A DNA stretch of 64,000 bases, from assembly GCF_017352375.1 (NCBI RefSeq), contig NZ_JAFEVR010000004.1, forward strand, positions 186,001-250,000, in the 5' to 3' direction. The translations under genes were made by a program, and so were the position numbers. Shown here in pieces: positions 8,456 through 16,854 of the stretch. The notes beneath the pieces were generated by a model that ran no database searches, was not told where the DNA came from, and saw only the letters and a program-made list of their open reading frames with translations. The stretch is from Mycolicibacterium sp. S2-37 (GTDB lineage Bacteria; Actinomycetota; Actinomycetes; Mycobacteriales; Mycobacteriaceae). Every line of letters begins with the position of its first letter. Position 1 is the stretch's first letter.

Positions 8456-9148
8456 ATGTCCCCCATCGACAGCCGCACCGGGGCGGAGACGGTCAAGGCC
8501 TCCGCCAGCCAGCGCGCCTATGGGTGGATCCGCGACGCGATCCTCAGCGGCGAGTACGCGGAGGGCGAGTTCATCGACGAAGTCGCGCTTGCCGCTCGGG
8601 TGAACACCTCACGCACTCCGGTCCGCGAGGCCTTGCAGCGGCTGCAGGTCGAGCGATACGTCGACCTCCTTCCACGTCGTGGGGCACAGGTGCGGGTGGT
8701 CACCGCGGTGGAGATGCGTGAGATCTACCAAGCACGCTTCGTCCTCGAATCCGATGCCCTGCGGACGATCTGTCAGCGCCGGGCCGGCGTGCCCGACCGC
8801 GCCAGGGGACTGATCGAGGAGATGGAGCGGGCCGGCGAGTCGCGCGACTGGAACGGCTTCGCCCAACTCGATCAGCTGTTCCACTCGGAAATCGTCCGCC
8901 ATCAACGCAATGCGGTCATCGCCGAGCTCTACGATGCGCTTCAGCCCCGGCAGGTCCGGCTGGGAACTCGTACCCTCGCCGAGGCGCCGGCGCGGTTGAC
9001 CATCATCGAGCGCGAGCATCGCGAGCTCATCGCCGCCTTGGATCGCCATGACGCCGAGGCCAGTGTCGCCGTCCTCCGGCAACACTTGCACGAGGTGCCC
9101 GAACTGGTTGATGCGTTCTCGGGCGTCAGAGCAACCGGGCCTGCCTGA
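8456..9148 (+). CDS. GntR-family transcriptional regulator, FCD (FadR-like) subfamily
   Basis: A 230-residue regulator. The N-terminal winged helix (residues ~17-80: RAYGWIRDAILSGEYAEGEFIDEVALAARVNTSRTPVREALQRL in short blocks) is typical GntR, with the recognition helix around TSRTPVREAL. The C-terminal FCD helical bundle shows the metal/ligand residues as DQLFHSEIV and EHRELIAALDRHD. It is divergent from the aldolase-amidase-TRAP unit, with a TGTATACA dyad between them. The likely role is substrate-relieved repression of that unit and of itself, inferred from family and layout. Confidence 0.9.
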   Translation: MSPIDSRTGAETVKASASQRAYGWIRDAILSGEYAEGEFIDEVALAARVNTSRTPVREALQRLQVERYVDLLPRRGAQVRVVTAVEMREIYQARFVLESDALRTICQRRAGVPDRARGLIEEMERAGESRDWNGFAQLDQLFHSEIVRHQRNAVIAELYDALQPRQVRLGTRTLAEAPARLTIIEREHRELIAALDRHDAEASVAVLRQHLHEVPELVDAFSGVRATGPA

Positions 9149-9156
9149 GTCGCACC

Positions 9157-9657
9157 TCACGCCTTGGGTGTCGAACGTCCCCAACCGGCGTCGCGAGTCG
9201 TCTCGTCCAGCAGCGGGATCACTCGGTAGGGCAACGGAGTCGTCAGTGCGAGCGTGGTGCTCGAGTGCACCACGCCGGGGATGGCGAGGATCCGCACCAC
9301 CAGTTCCTGCAGTTCGGCCTGTGTGCCGGTGGCGACCCGGACCAGTAGATCCTCCCGTCCCGTGGTGGCGTGCACTTCGAGCACCTGCGGGATCCGGGCG
9401 AGACCACTGACCACCGAGGACATTCCGACCTGGTTGATCTCCAGCGCGACGAAGGCCTGCACGGCCACCCCCGCCTGCGCCAGATCGACGCGGGGCTCGT
9501 AGCCGGTCACCACGCCGGACTCCTCCAGCCGGCGCACCCGGGACTGCACGGTGTTCCGCGAAACCCCCAGCGCGGCGGACAGCTCGACCACACCGGTGCG
9601 GGCGTCGTCGGTCAATCGGCGAAGGATCTGCAGGTCGAGCCGGTCCAAGCTGGTCAT
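9157..9657 (-). CDS. Lrp/AsnC-family transcriptional regulator
   Basis: A 166-residue Lrp/AsnC protein: N-terminal helix-turn-helix (LDLQILRRLTDDARTGVVELSAALGVSRNTVQSRVRRLEESGVV in pieces, residues ~5-48), then the RAM ligand-binding domain (AFVALEINQVG...VLEVHATTGREDLLVRV). The start ATG at 9657 has AGGTGA upstream at good spacing; a GTG at 9666 lacks one. It is divergent from the indolepyruvate oxidoreductase and likely senses an amino acid, as the family does, to control that amino-acid-linked enzyme. Confidence 0.9.
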   Translation of the reverse strand: MTSLDRLDLQILRRLTDDARTGVVELSAALGVSRNTVQSRVRRLEESGVVTGYEPRVDLAQAGVAVQAFVALEINQVGMSSVVSGLARIPQVLEVHATTGREDLLVRVATGTQAELQELVVRILAIPGVVHSSTTLALTTPLPYRVIPLLDETTRDAGWGRSTPKA

Positions 9658-9689
9658 TCTTCTCACCTTAGAGCGTGACGAGGGTCACT

Positions 9690-9725
9690 AACTGATCCAT
9701 CCGACCAGTTGTCCAGCCATCAGTT
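9690..9725. promoter_or_regulatory. Candidate Lrp/AsnC binding region (three phased half-sites)
   Basis: Three related heptamers occur at about one and a half helical turns: AACTGAT (9690-9696), ACCAGTT (9704-9710) and ATCAGTT (9719-9725). The first and last are perfect inverted copies. They lie in the divergent gap upstream of the oxidoreductase start, matching the multi-site binding of Lrp-family octamers. This is a sequence observation; the regulator assignment is inferred. Confidence 0.45.
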
Positions 9726-9789
9726 GACCGGCTCGCCATTGAGTCGCACGCTTGAAGCATCGAAGCGATCACCCTCGGAGGTGGGTCCC

Positions 9790-12700
9790 ATGACTGACCT
9801 GGCCGACAATCCCTGTCCCGCCCCGTACGACCTCAGATCCCGCTACACGTCCAGCTCGGGGCCGGTGCTGCTGACCGGCGTGCAGGCCATCGCCCGCCTG
9901 ATGGTGGAACAGCACGACCGGGACCGCCGCGCCGGCAGGCGGGTCGCCACCTTCGTCTCCGGATATCAGGGCAGTCCGCTGGCCGGGCTCGACAGACTCC
10001 TGGCCGGCCTCGGCGACGTGACATCCGCCCACGACATCCGCCTGGTACCGGGCGTGAACGAGGAGCTGGCGGCCACCGCGGTGTGGGGCAGCCAGCTCGA
10101 ACTCCCGAAGGGCAGCCGCACGCACGACGGCGTCGTCGGGTTCTGGTACGGCAAGGGTCCCGGGCTGGACCGGGCCAGCGATGCCCTGCGGCACGCCGCC
10201 ATGTACGGCACCCATCCGGCGGGCGGCGCGCTGGCCCTCGTCGGCGACGATCCCGCCGCGAAATCGTCGACCGTGCCCGCCGCCAGCGAGCGCAGTCTGG
10301 CCGCCCTGTCGATGCCGGTCCTGTTCCCCCGCAACGCCGAAGAGATCGTGGCCTTCGGCCTCTACGGGGTCGCCCTGTCCCGGGCATCCGGGTGCTGGCC
10401 CGCACTGAAGATCGTCGCCGACGTCGCCGACGGCCTCTGGACACTCGACCGGGACTTCGCCGACTTCTCCATCACCGTCCCCACCATCGAGTGGGACGGC
10501 CGGCCGTGGACCTACCGCCAACGCGTGATGGCCGCTCCGGCTGCCAGCCTGCTCGCCGAAGCCGACCTCTACGGGCCGCGCTGGGCGATGGTCGAGGCCT
10601 TCGCCGCCGCCAATCCGATCGACACCATCGAGACCGATCCGGCTGATGCCTGGCTGGGCATCGTCGCGGTCGGCACCGCCTACGATTCCGTGCGCCAGGC
10701 CCTGTCCGACCTCGGCCTCAGCGAGGCAGCGCTCCTCCAGGCCGGGATCCGCATCCTGCGCGTCGGCATGCCCTATCCGCTGGGTGTCGGCACAGTGCGC
10801 CGCCTCGCCGCGGGAGCCGAGCAGGTGCTCGTCGTGGAGGACAAGACCGGATTCGTCGAGTCCCAGGTCAAAGATGCGCTCTACGGCCAGGATCGCGCCC
10901 CCTCGGTGCTCGGCAAGCGCGACCTGGGCGGGCGCCCACTCGTCCCCGCCGACGGCGAGCTGACGCCGGCGCGCCTGACCGGACCGCTGCGCAGGGTGCT
11001 CTCCGAGCGGATGACGGTGACGGCGCCGCCGCCGCCGCCGTCCTTATCGCTCACTGTGCTGCCCACCAAGCGCACCGCCTACTTCTGCTCGGGCTGCCCG
11101 CACAACCGGTCCACCGCGGTCCCCGCCGGATCCCTCGCAGGCGGCGGTATCGGCTGCCACACCCTGGTGACGATGTCGTCGCGGACCGATTCCCAGGTCA
11201 CCGGTCTGACCCAGATGGGTGGCGAGGGGGCGCAGTGGATCGGGCAGGCGCCCTACACCGACGTGGGGCACATCTTCCAGAACCTCGGTGACGGAACGTA
11301 TTTCCACTCAGGGCAATTGGCGGTCCAGGCCAATATCGCGGCCGGGACCAACATCACCTACAAGATCCTGTACAACTCCGCGGTGGCGATGACCGGCGCG
11401 CAGCAGGCCGAAGCGGGACTGTCGGTACCGGAGCTGACCCACAAGCTCGCGGCGGAAGGCGTCGTCAAGATCATCGTCTGTGCCGAAGAGCCCCAGCGAT
11501 ACCGGCACGCCTCCTTCGCCGAGGGGGTGACGCTGTGGCACCGGGACCGCCTCGACGAGGCGCAACGGATCCTGCGGGACACCAAGGGCGTGACGGTGCT
11601 GATCTACGATCAGCAGTGCGCAGCCGAGGCTCGCCGCAAACGCAAGCGCGGCACGCTTCCGGTACGGCGCACCCGCGTGGTCATCAACGAGGCGGTCTGC
11701 GAAGGCTGCGGTGACTGCGGCGTCAAGAGCAACTGCCTGTCTGTACAGCCGGTCGACACCGAATTCGGCCGCAAGACCCGCATCGACCAGACCTCCTGCA
11801 ACACCGACTACTCGTGCCTCGACGGCCGATGCCCGTCGTTCGTGACCGTGGAGGCCCCCGAACACCGGCCCGCCGCAAGGAGTTCAGCACCGACACCACC
11901 ACCGGTGAGCGATGTCGACATCCCGCGGCCGGTATCGCCGCACAACATCTTCCTCGCCGGCATCGGCGGCACGGGAATCGTCACCGTCAATCAGGTGCTC
12001 GGAATGGCCGCGCTGCGCGCCGGGCTGCACGTGGACGGACTCGACCAGACGGGACTGAGTCAGAAGGCGGGCCCGGTGACATCGCATCTGCGGCTCAGCT
12101 CAGAACCCGCGGCCTCCAACCGGATCAGCCCGGGCAGCGCGGACTGCATCCTGGCCTTCGATCTGCTGACCGCCGCCGAGGCCAAGAACCTCGGCTACGG
12201 TGACCCTGCGCGGACGCTCACGGTGGCCTCCACCAGCAGAACACCGACCGGTGAGATGGTCTATGACGGATCGGTGTCCTACCCCGAGGACGACGACCTC
12301 CTCGACCTGCTGCGCAGTCAGGCCCGCAGCGTTGTCACCCTCGACGCGCTCGCCGCGGCGCACGCGCTGTTCGGCGATACGGCGGCGGCCAACTTCCTGC
12401 TGATCGGCGCCGCGTACCAGGCCGCAGCGCTGCCCGTACCCGCCGCGGCCATCGAGGAGGCCATCGAGATCAACGGTGTTGCAGTACAGGCGAATCAGGC
12501 GGCGTTCCGGTGGGGCCGGGTCGCCGTCGCCGACCCGGCCGCCTTCCGCGCGGCGTCGCTCGCCACCACATCGCCGCGCCGCAGCGACACCGTGGTGCCG
12601 ACCCATCTGGTGGCCGGCTCGGCGGTCACCGGCGAGACCCGGGCCATCGTGGAGCGCTGTGCCGCCAATCTGGTTGCCTACCAAGGAGACCGGTTGGCCG

Positions 12701-13260
12701 CCCGCTACATCGGCGCAGTCGACGCAGTCTGGGCTCAGGAACGAGCGGTGACGTCGCGCACCGAGTTCTCGTCGGCAGTGGCTGCCAACCTCCACAAGCT
12801 GCTGGCCTACAAGGACGAGTACGAGGTGGCAAGACTGCTGACCGATCCGGCGTTCGTCGCGTCGCTGCAGACCGAGGTACCCGGCGCCACCAAAATGACC
12901 TATCTGCTCCATCCGCCCACCATGAAGGCTTTGGGGCGCCGGAAGAAGATCGGGTTCGGCCCGCGCTCGCACGGGGCGCTCAAGCTGCTCGCGAGGGGGA
13001 GGTTCCTGCGCAACACCCCGTTCGACCCGTTCGGTTACGCGCACGTGCGCAAGGTGGAGCGGCGGTTGGTGGCGCACTACGAGGCCATGGTTGCCGACCT
13101 GGGCGCCGCGCTGACCGCCGCGTCCTACGACGCAGCAGTCGCGGCCGCATCGGCGCCGGACATCGTGCGCGGATACGAGGAGGTCAAGCTGCACAACGTG
13201 GCGAGCTACGTTGCAAGGCTCAACGCGCTCGGCATCGATACCACGATGCTGGACAACTAG
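9790..13260 (+). CDS. Indolepyruvate ferredoxin oxidoreductase family, fused single-chain enzyme
   Basis: A 1156-residue single chain that fuses the subunits split elsewhere as IorA and IorB. It oxidatively decarboxylates aryl (or branched) 2-oxo acids to acyl-CoA with ferredoxin as acceptor. In order: an N-terminal pyruvate-ferredoxin-oxidoreductase-like domain; CSGCPHNRST near residue 433; a thiamine-diphosphate segment with GGEGAQWIGQAPY; a cysteine cluster CEGCGDCGVKSNC near 637 likely to bind a 4Fe-4S centre; and the gamma (IorB) domain starting at GIGGTGIVTVNQVLG near 726. The start at 9790 has a strong GGAGGTGGG site; an upstream ATG at 9709 lies among the putative operators. It is divergent from an Lrp/AsnC gene, suggesting a role in amino-acid degradation. 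Confidence 0.9.
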   Translation: MTDLADNPCPAPYDLRSRYTSSSGPVLLTGVQAIARLMVEQHDRDRRAGRRVATFVSGYQGSPLAGLDRLLAGLGDVTSAHDIRLVPGVNEELAATAVWGSQLELPKGSRTHDGVVGFWYGKGPGLDRASDALRHAAMYGTHPAGGALALVGDDPAAKSSTVPAASERSLAALSMPVLFPRNAEEIVAFGLYGVALSRASGCWPALKIVADVADGLWTLDRDFADFSITVPTIEWDGRPWTYRQRVMAAPAASLLAEADLYGPRWAMVEAFAAANPIDTIETDPADAWLGIVAVGTAYDSVRQALSDLGLSEAALLQAGIRILRVGMPYPLGVGTVRRLAAGAEQVLVVEDKTGFVESQVKDALYGQDRAPSVLGKRDLGGRPLVPADGELTPARLTGPLRRVLSERMTVTAPPPPPSLSLTVLPTKRTAYFCSGCPHNRSTAVPAGSLAGGGIGCHTLVTMSSRTDSQVTGLTQMGGEGAQWIGQAPYTDVGHIFQNLGDGTYFHSGQLAVQANIAAGTNITYKILYNSAVAMTGAQQAEAGLSVPELTHKLAAEGVVKIIVCAEEPQRYRHASFAEGVTLWHRDRLDEAQRILRDTKGVTVLIYDQQCAAEARRKRKRGTLPVRRTRVVINEAVCEGCGDCGVKSNCLSVQPVDTEFGRKTRIDQTSCNTDYSCLDGRCPSFVTVEAPEHRPAARSSAPTPPPVSDVDIPRPVSPHNIFLAGIGGTGIVTVNQVLGMAALRAGLHVDGLDQTGLSQKAGPVTSHLRLSSEPAASNRISPGSADCILAFDLLTAAEAKNLGYGDPARTLTVASTSRTPTGEMVYDGSVSYPEDDDLLDLLRSQARSVVTLDALAAAHALFGDTAAANFLLIGAAYQAAALPVPAAAIEEAIEINGVAVQANQAAFRWGRVAVADPAAFRAASLATTSPRRSDTVVPTHLVAGSAVTGETRAIVERCAANLVAYQGDRLAARYIGAVDAVWAQERAVTSRTEFSSAVAANLHKLLAYKDEYEVARLLTDPAFVASLQTEVPGATKMTYLLHPPTMKALGRRKKIGFGPRSHGALKLLARGRFLRNTPFDPFGYAHVRKVERRLVAHYEAMVADLGAALTAASYDAAVAAASAPDIVRGYEEVKLHNVASYVARLNALGIDTTMLDN

Positions 13261-13317
13261 CGTCACCCGCGCAGACGACGCGTCGCTGTATGCCCCTACC
13301 AGGATAAGGGACACCAG

Positions 13318-13336
13318 GGGGCTTGCGGCAAGGCCG
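13318..13336 (+). promoter_or_regulatory. Rifamycin-associated element (RAE) upstream of helR-like gene
   Basis: The 19 bases GGGGCTTGCGGCAAGGCCG match the rifamycin-associated element known upstream of rifamycin-inactivation and helR genes in actinomycetes (core dyad CTTGC-G-GCAAG). It lies about 40 bases upstream of the helicase-like start. Promoters with this element are induced by rifamycins. The match is seen directly; induction here is inferred. Confidence 0.85.
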
Positions 13337-13376
13337 GGTCGGTGATGCACACTCGCTGGTCAAGGTGAGGAGCGAG

Positions 13377-15581
13377 TTGTCTGATCTGGGATTCGAACAA
13401 GAGCTACGGGCTGAGCAGAGCTACGTCGACAGGCTCTATGCCCGCCTCGATGCCGAGCGGGCCCGATTGAGGGAGAAGTACAGCGCCGCGCTGCGCGGCC
13501 CCGTCGACCGCAGTGACGGCGGCACACTGTTCCAGCGTGACGCCGAAGTGCGCGCCCTGGCCAAGCAGCAGCAGCGGCTGGACGTGGCCGACCAGGGCCT
13601 GTGCTTCGGGCGGTTGGACGCCGACACCGGCGAGCGGCTCTACATCGGCCGGATCGGCATTCTCGATGACGACGTCGAACTCGACGCATTGCTCCTCGAC
13701 TGGCGGGCGCCGGCCGCACGGCCGTTCTATGTCGCGACGGCCGCGCACCCGGAAGGCATGCGACGTCGCAGGCAGTTCCATTCGCGGGGCCGGCGCCTCA
13801 CCGATCTGACCGATGAGGTGCTCGGACGGCCGACCGCCGGGGACGGCAGCAGGGACGCCGACGCCGCGCTCCTGGCAGCGGTCAACGCGCCACGCGGAGC
13901 GGGCATGCGTGACATCGTCGCGACGATCCAGGCCGAGCAGGACGAGATCATCCGGTTGGACCATCCCGGTGTGCTGGTGATCGAGGGCGGCCCGGGCACC
14001 GGCAAGACGGTGGTGGCGCTGCATCGCGTCGCCTACCTGCTCTACACCCACCGCGCCCGCTTCGAGCGCAGCGGCGTGCTGGTGGTCGGACCCAATCAGG
14101 CGTTTCTCCACCACATCGGACGGGTGCTGCCGTCCCTCGGTGAGTCCGAGGCGGTGTTCTCCACACCCGGTGACCTCTGGCCCGGTGTGCACGCGCAGGC
14201 CGAAGACACCCCGGAGGTCGCCAGGGCCAAGGGCGCACTGTCGATCCTCGCGGTGTTGGCCGCCGCCGTCGCCGACCGGCAGCGGCTGCCCGACGAGCCG
14301 ATCCTCATCGAGCTGTCGGATGTGACGGTGCGCATCGACGCCCCGACCGCCGAGTGGGCCCGGCAGGAGGCACGCGATCTGGGATTGCCGCACAACGACT
14401 CCCGGGCCAAGTTCCGGGAGATCATCACCTACGTGCTGACCGAGCGGGCGGTGTCCCGGATCGCCAGGGGCTGGTTGAGCCGCGAGGACACCAACGCGCT
14501 GGCCGACCTGCGCAGCGACATCACCGACGAACTCGCCGAGAACGAGCAGCTGAGCGCGGCGATCGACGAGCTCTGGCCGATCCTCACCCCGGTGTCTCTG
14601 CTCTCCTCGCTGTACACGTCACCGGAACGGCTGCACGCCGCAGGCGCCGACCAAGCGTTCTACCGCGCCGACGGCGAAGCCTGGACCGTCTCGGATGTGC
14701 CGCTGCTCGACGAGTTGGTGGATCTACTGGGACGTGACCGGGCCGCTGAGGAAGCCGCCGAGCGGGAGCGCCGTGAGGAGGAGGCGTACGCAGCCGGCGT
14801 GCTCGATCTCATGGTCGACCGCGAGGATCTGATGGACGACGAGGACCTCCTGCTCGCCCGTGACGTCATCGACGCGGAAGAACTGGCCGAGCGCTTCATC
14901 GAACGGGACAACCGCGAACTCGCCGAGCGCGCCGCCGCCGACCGGGACTGGACGTACGGACACGTCGTGGTCGACGAGGCGCAGGAGCTCTCCGAGATGG
15001 ACTGGCGGGTGCTGATGCGGCGGTGTCCGAGCCGGTCCTTCACGATCGTCGGCGATCTGGCGCAACGCCGTTCCGCGGCCGGGGCGACGTCGTGGGCGGC
15101 GATGCTGGAGCCCTACGTGCCGGGTCGCTGGCTCTACAAGCCGCTGACCGTCAACTACCGCACCCCGGCGGAGATCATGGCCGTCGCCGCCGCGGTGCTC
15201 GGCGAGATCGCGCCCGGTGTGCGGCCGCCGGAGTCGGTACGCACCTGTGGCGTCATGCCGTGGGCTAGGCAGGTGGTCGCAGACGAATTGGCCTCGGCCA
15301 TCGACGAATTCACGCACGCCGAAGCGGAACGCGACGGAACGAGCGTGGTGATCGGGCCGCCCGGCACCCCCGGGGCGGTGGCGCCGTCGGAGACGAAGGG
15401 TCTCGAGTTCGACGCGGTGCTGGTGGTGCAGCCGGAGAAGATCCTGGCCGACGGACCCCGCGGCGCGGCCGAACTCTACGTCGCGCTCACCCGTGCCACG
15501 CAACGGCTCGGCGTGCTGCACATCGATCCCCTACCGCAGACGCTGACCGGGCTGGTGAAGGCCGGTGAGCGGGTGGCCTGA
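13377..15581 (+). CDS. helR: HelD/HelR-like RNA polymerase-associated helicase-family ATPase
   Basis: A 734-residue UvrD/Rep-like superfamily 1 protein of the HelD class, close to the ~736 residues of mycobacterial HelD. It has the N-terminal coiled coil that enters the RNA polymerase secondary channel (ELRAEQSYVDRLYARLDAER), Walker A GGPGTGKTVVAL near residue 205, Walker B VVDEAQEL near 532, and the C-terminal motifs GDLAQRR, VNYRTPAEI and ELYVALTRAT. An acidic stretch before Walker B (VDREDLMDDEDLLLARDVID) fits the primary-channel loop that reaches the active site. The TTG at 13377 follows GAGGAG; GTG 13365 is possible; the more upstream TTG at 13323 lies inside the RAE and is rejected. With the RAE, the gene is best read as helR, whose product displaces rifamycin-stalled polymerase. 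Confidence 0.85.
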   Translation: MSDLGFEQELRAEQSYVDRLYARLDAERARLREKYSAALRGPVDRSDGGTLFQRDAEVRALAKQQQRLDVADQGLCFGRLDADTGERLYIGRIGILDDDVELDALLLDWRAPAARPFYVATAAHPEGMRRRRQFHSRGRRLTDLTDEVLGRPTAGDGSRDADAALLAAVNAPRGAGMRDIVATIQAEQDEIIRLDHPGVLVIEGGPGTGKTVVALHRVAYLLYTHRARFERSGVLVVGPNQAFLHHIGRVLPSLGESEAVFSTPGDLWPGVHAQAEDTPEVARAKGALSILAVLAAAVADRQRLPDEPILIELSDVTVRIDAPTAEWARQEARDLGLPHNDSRAKFREIITYVLTERAVSRIARGWLSREDTNALADLRSDITDELAENEQLSAAIDELWPILTPVSLLSSLYTSPERLHAAGADQAFYRADGEAWTVSDVPLLDELVDLLGRDRAAEEAAERERREEEAYAAGVLDLMVDREDLMDDEDLLLARDVIDAEELAERFIERDNRELAERAAADRDWTYGHVVVDEAQELSEMDWRVLMRRCPSRSFTIVGDLAQRRSAAGATSWAAMLEPYVPGRWLYKPLTVNYRTPAEIMAVAAAVLGEIAPGVRPPESVRTCGVMPWARQVVADELASAIDEFTHAEAERDGTSVVIGPPGTPGAVAPSETKGLEFDAVLVVQPEKILADGPRGAAELYVALTRATQRLGVLHIDPLPQTLTGLVKAGERVA

Positions 15582-15585
15582 CGCC

Positions 15586-16017
15586 TCACAAAACCACCGA
15601 TCCCACCGCTGCCGCACTCGCCAGACACATTGACGGTCCGTGCGGTACCGCAGATTCCGCGCGCAGCACCAGCAGGGCCACCCCCCACACCGCGGTCAGC
15701 AAGGGAGCCGCCAGCGCGGCGAGTATCCAGACGTCGACGCCGAATGCGCCCGTCAAGGCTCCCAGGCCGATGGCGAGCTTCACGTCACCGGCGCCCATCC
15801 CCGCCGGCGCCGCCAGATGGATCGCCGCGTACACCGCGAACAGGGCGGCGGCGCCGGCCACCGCGGGCATGCCACGACCTGCCGGCACGGCGACAGACAG
15901 CACAATCACCGCACCCGGAAGCGTCAGCCAGTTCGGCAGCCGCCGCCACCGGATATCGAACGCACTCAACGTGATACACCATGCCACCACGCACGCGCCG
16001 GCCAGCAACTCCCCCAC
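15586..16017 (-). CDS. A24-family prepilin peptidase-like membrane protease
   Basis: A 143-residue polytopic protein with the two aspartates of A24 aspartyl proteases: Asp in SAFDIRWRRLPNWL and the GxGD motif in GMGAGDVKLAIGLGAL. It lacks the N-terminal methylase part of full PilD, as do the short TadV/CpaA-like and mycobacterial Rv2551c-type proteins. It is last in the alaS-ruvX-mltG-aroE block, as in M. tuberculosis. GTG start. No pilin genes are visible in the window, so its substrate is unknown. Confidence 0.85.
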   Translation of the reverse strand: MGELLAGACVVAWCITLSAFDIRWRRLPNWLTLPGAVIVLSVAVPAGRGMPAVAGAAALFAVYAAIHLAAPAGMGAGDVKLAIGLGALTGAFGVDVWILAALAAPLLTAVWGVALLVLRAESAVPHGPSMCLASAAAVGSVVL

Positions 16018-16026
16018 CGGTAAAGC

Positions 16027-16854
16027 CTAAGTCGCCGCCAGTGCCGCCCTCATCGCCTCTTTGGGCGCCGGCCGCCCGGTGAACTGCTCGACTTGAGCGA
16101 ACGCCTGATGCAGCAGCATCTGCAGTCCGCTCACGACGCGCCCGCCCGCTGCCGAGACTGCGGCCGCCAGCGGTGTCGGCCACGGGTCGTAGACCGCGTC
16201 GAGGAGCAGCGGCGTGCCCGCCAGCACGTCGGCATACGGCGCCACCGCATCAGCGGGAACGGTGCTGACCACCGCGGCGGCCCGGCCGATCACGCCGGGA
16301 AGCTGATCCCCGCCGATGTCGCACCACCGAGCCGACATCCCGACCCGCTCGGCCAGCTCGAGCAGCGGCGTGGCCCGCTCGACGTTTCGGGCCGCGACCG
16401 TGACGCTGCGCGCCCCGAGTTCGGCCAGGCCCACCACCGCGGCGGGTGCGGTGCCGCCGGAGCCGACCACGACCGCCGCACCGCCCGCGGGCAGCGTGCC
16501 GAGGGCGCCCCGCACACCGTCGACGTCGGTGTTGTCGGCCCGCCAGCCGGCCGGTGTGCGCACCAGCGTGTTGGCCGACCCCACCAGTTCGGCGCGCGGG
16601 GTGCGTACGTCGGCGAAGCGCAGCGCGGCGAACTTGCCGGGCATGGTCACCGACACCCCGACCCACTCCGGACCGAAGCCGCCGACCAGCCCGGGCAGCT
16701 GTTCCGCGGTGCACTCGATGCGCTCATATGTCCACGCCGTCAGACCGAGCGCCCGATAGGCCGCCAGGTGTAGCTGCGGTGACCGCGAGTGCGCGATCGG
16801 GAACCCGAGCACCGCCGCGCGGCGCGGATCGTCAGCGTGCGCTGTCGAGGACAC
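16027..16854 (-). CDS. aroE: Shikimate 5-dehydrogenase
   Basis: A 275-residue AroE protein that reduces 3-dehydroshikimate with NADPH in aromatic amino-acid synthesis. The N-terminal substrate domain has GFPIAHSRSPQLH and SVTMPGK (catalytic Lys); NTDVDG supplies the partner Asp. The nucleotide-binding loop reads GSGGTAPAAV, and the C-terminal GLQMLLHQAFAQVEQFTG is characteristic. The GTG start at 16854 lies 23 bases inside the end of mltG, consistent with coupled translation. Confidence 0.92.
   Translation of the reverse strand: MSSTAHADDPRRAAVLGFPIAHSRSPQLHLAAYRALGLTAWTYERIECTAEQLPGLVGGFGPEWVGVSVTMPGKFAALRFADVRTPRAELVGSANTLVRTPAGWRADNTDVDGVRGALGTLPAGGAAVVVGSGGTAPAAVVGLAELGARSVTVAARNVERATPLLELAERVGMSARWCDIGGDQLPGVIGRAAAVVSTVPADAVAPYADVLAGTPLLLDAVYDPWPTPLAAAVSAAGGRVVSGLQMLLHQAFAQVEQFTGRPAPKEAMRAALAAT

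Noticed and set aside
13323..13376. Upstream TTG start for the helicase-like gene
   Set aside because: It lies inside the RAE and would add a tail absent from HelD proteins; TTG 13377 (after GAGGAG) gives the usual length.
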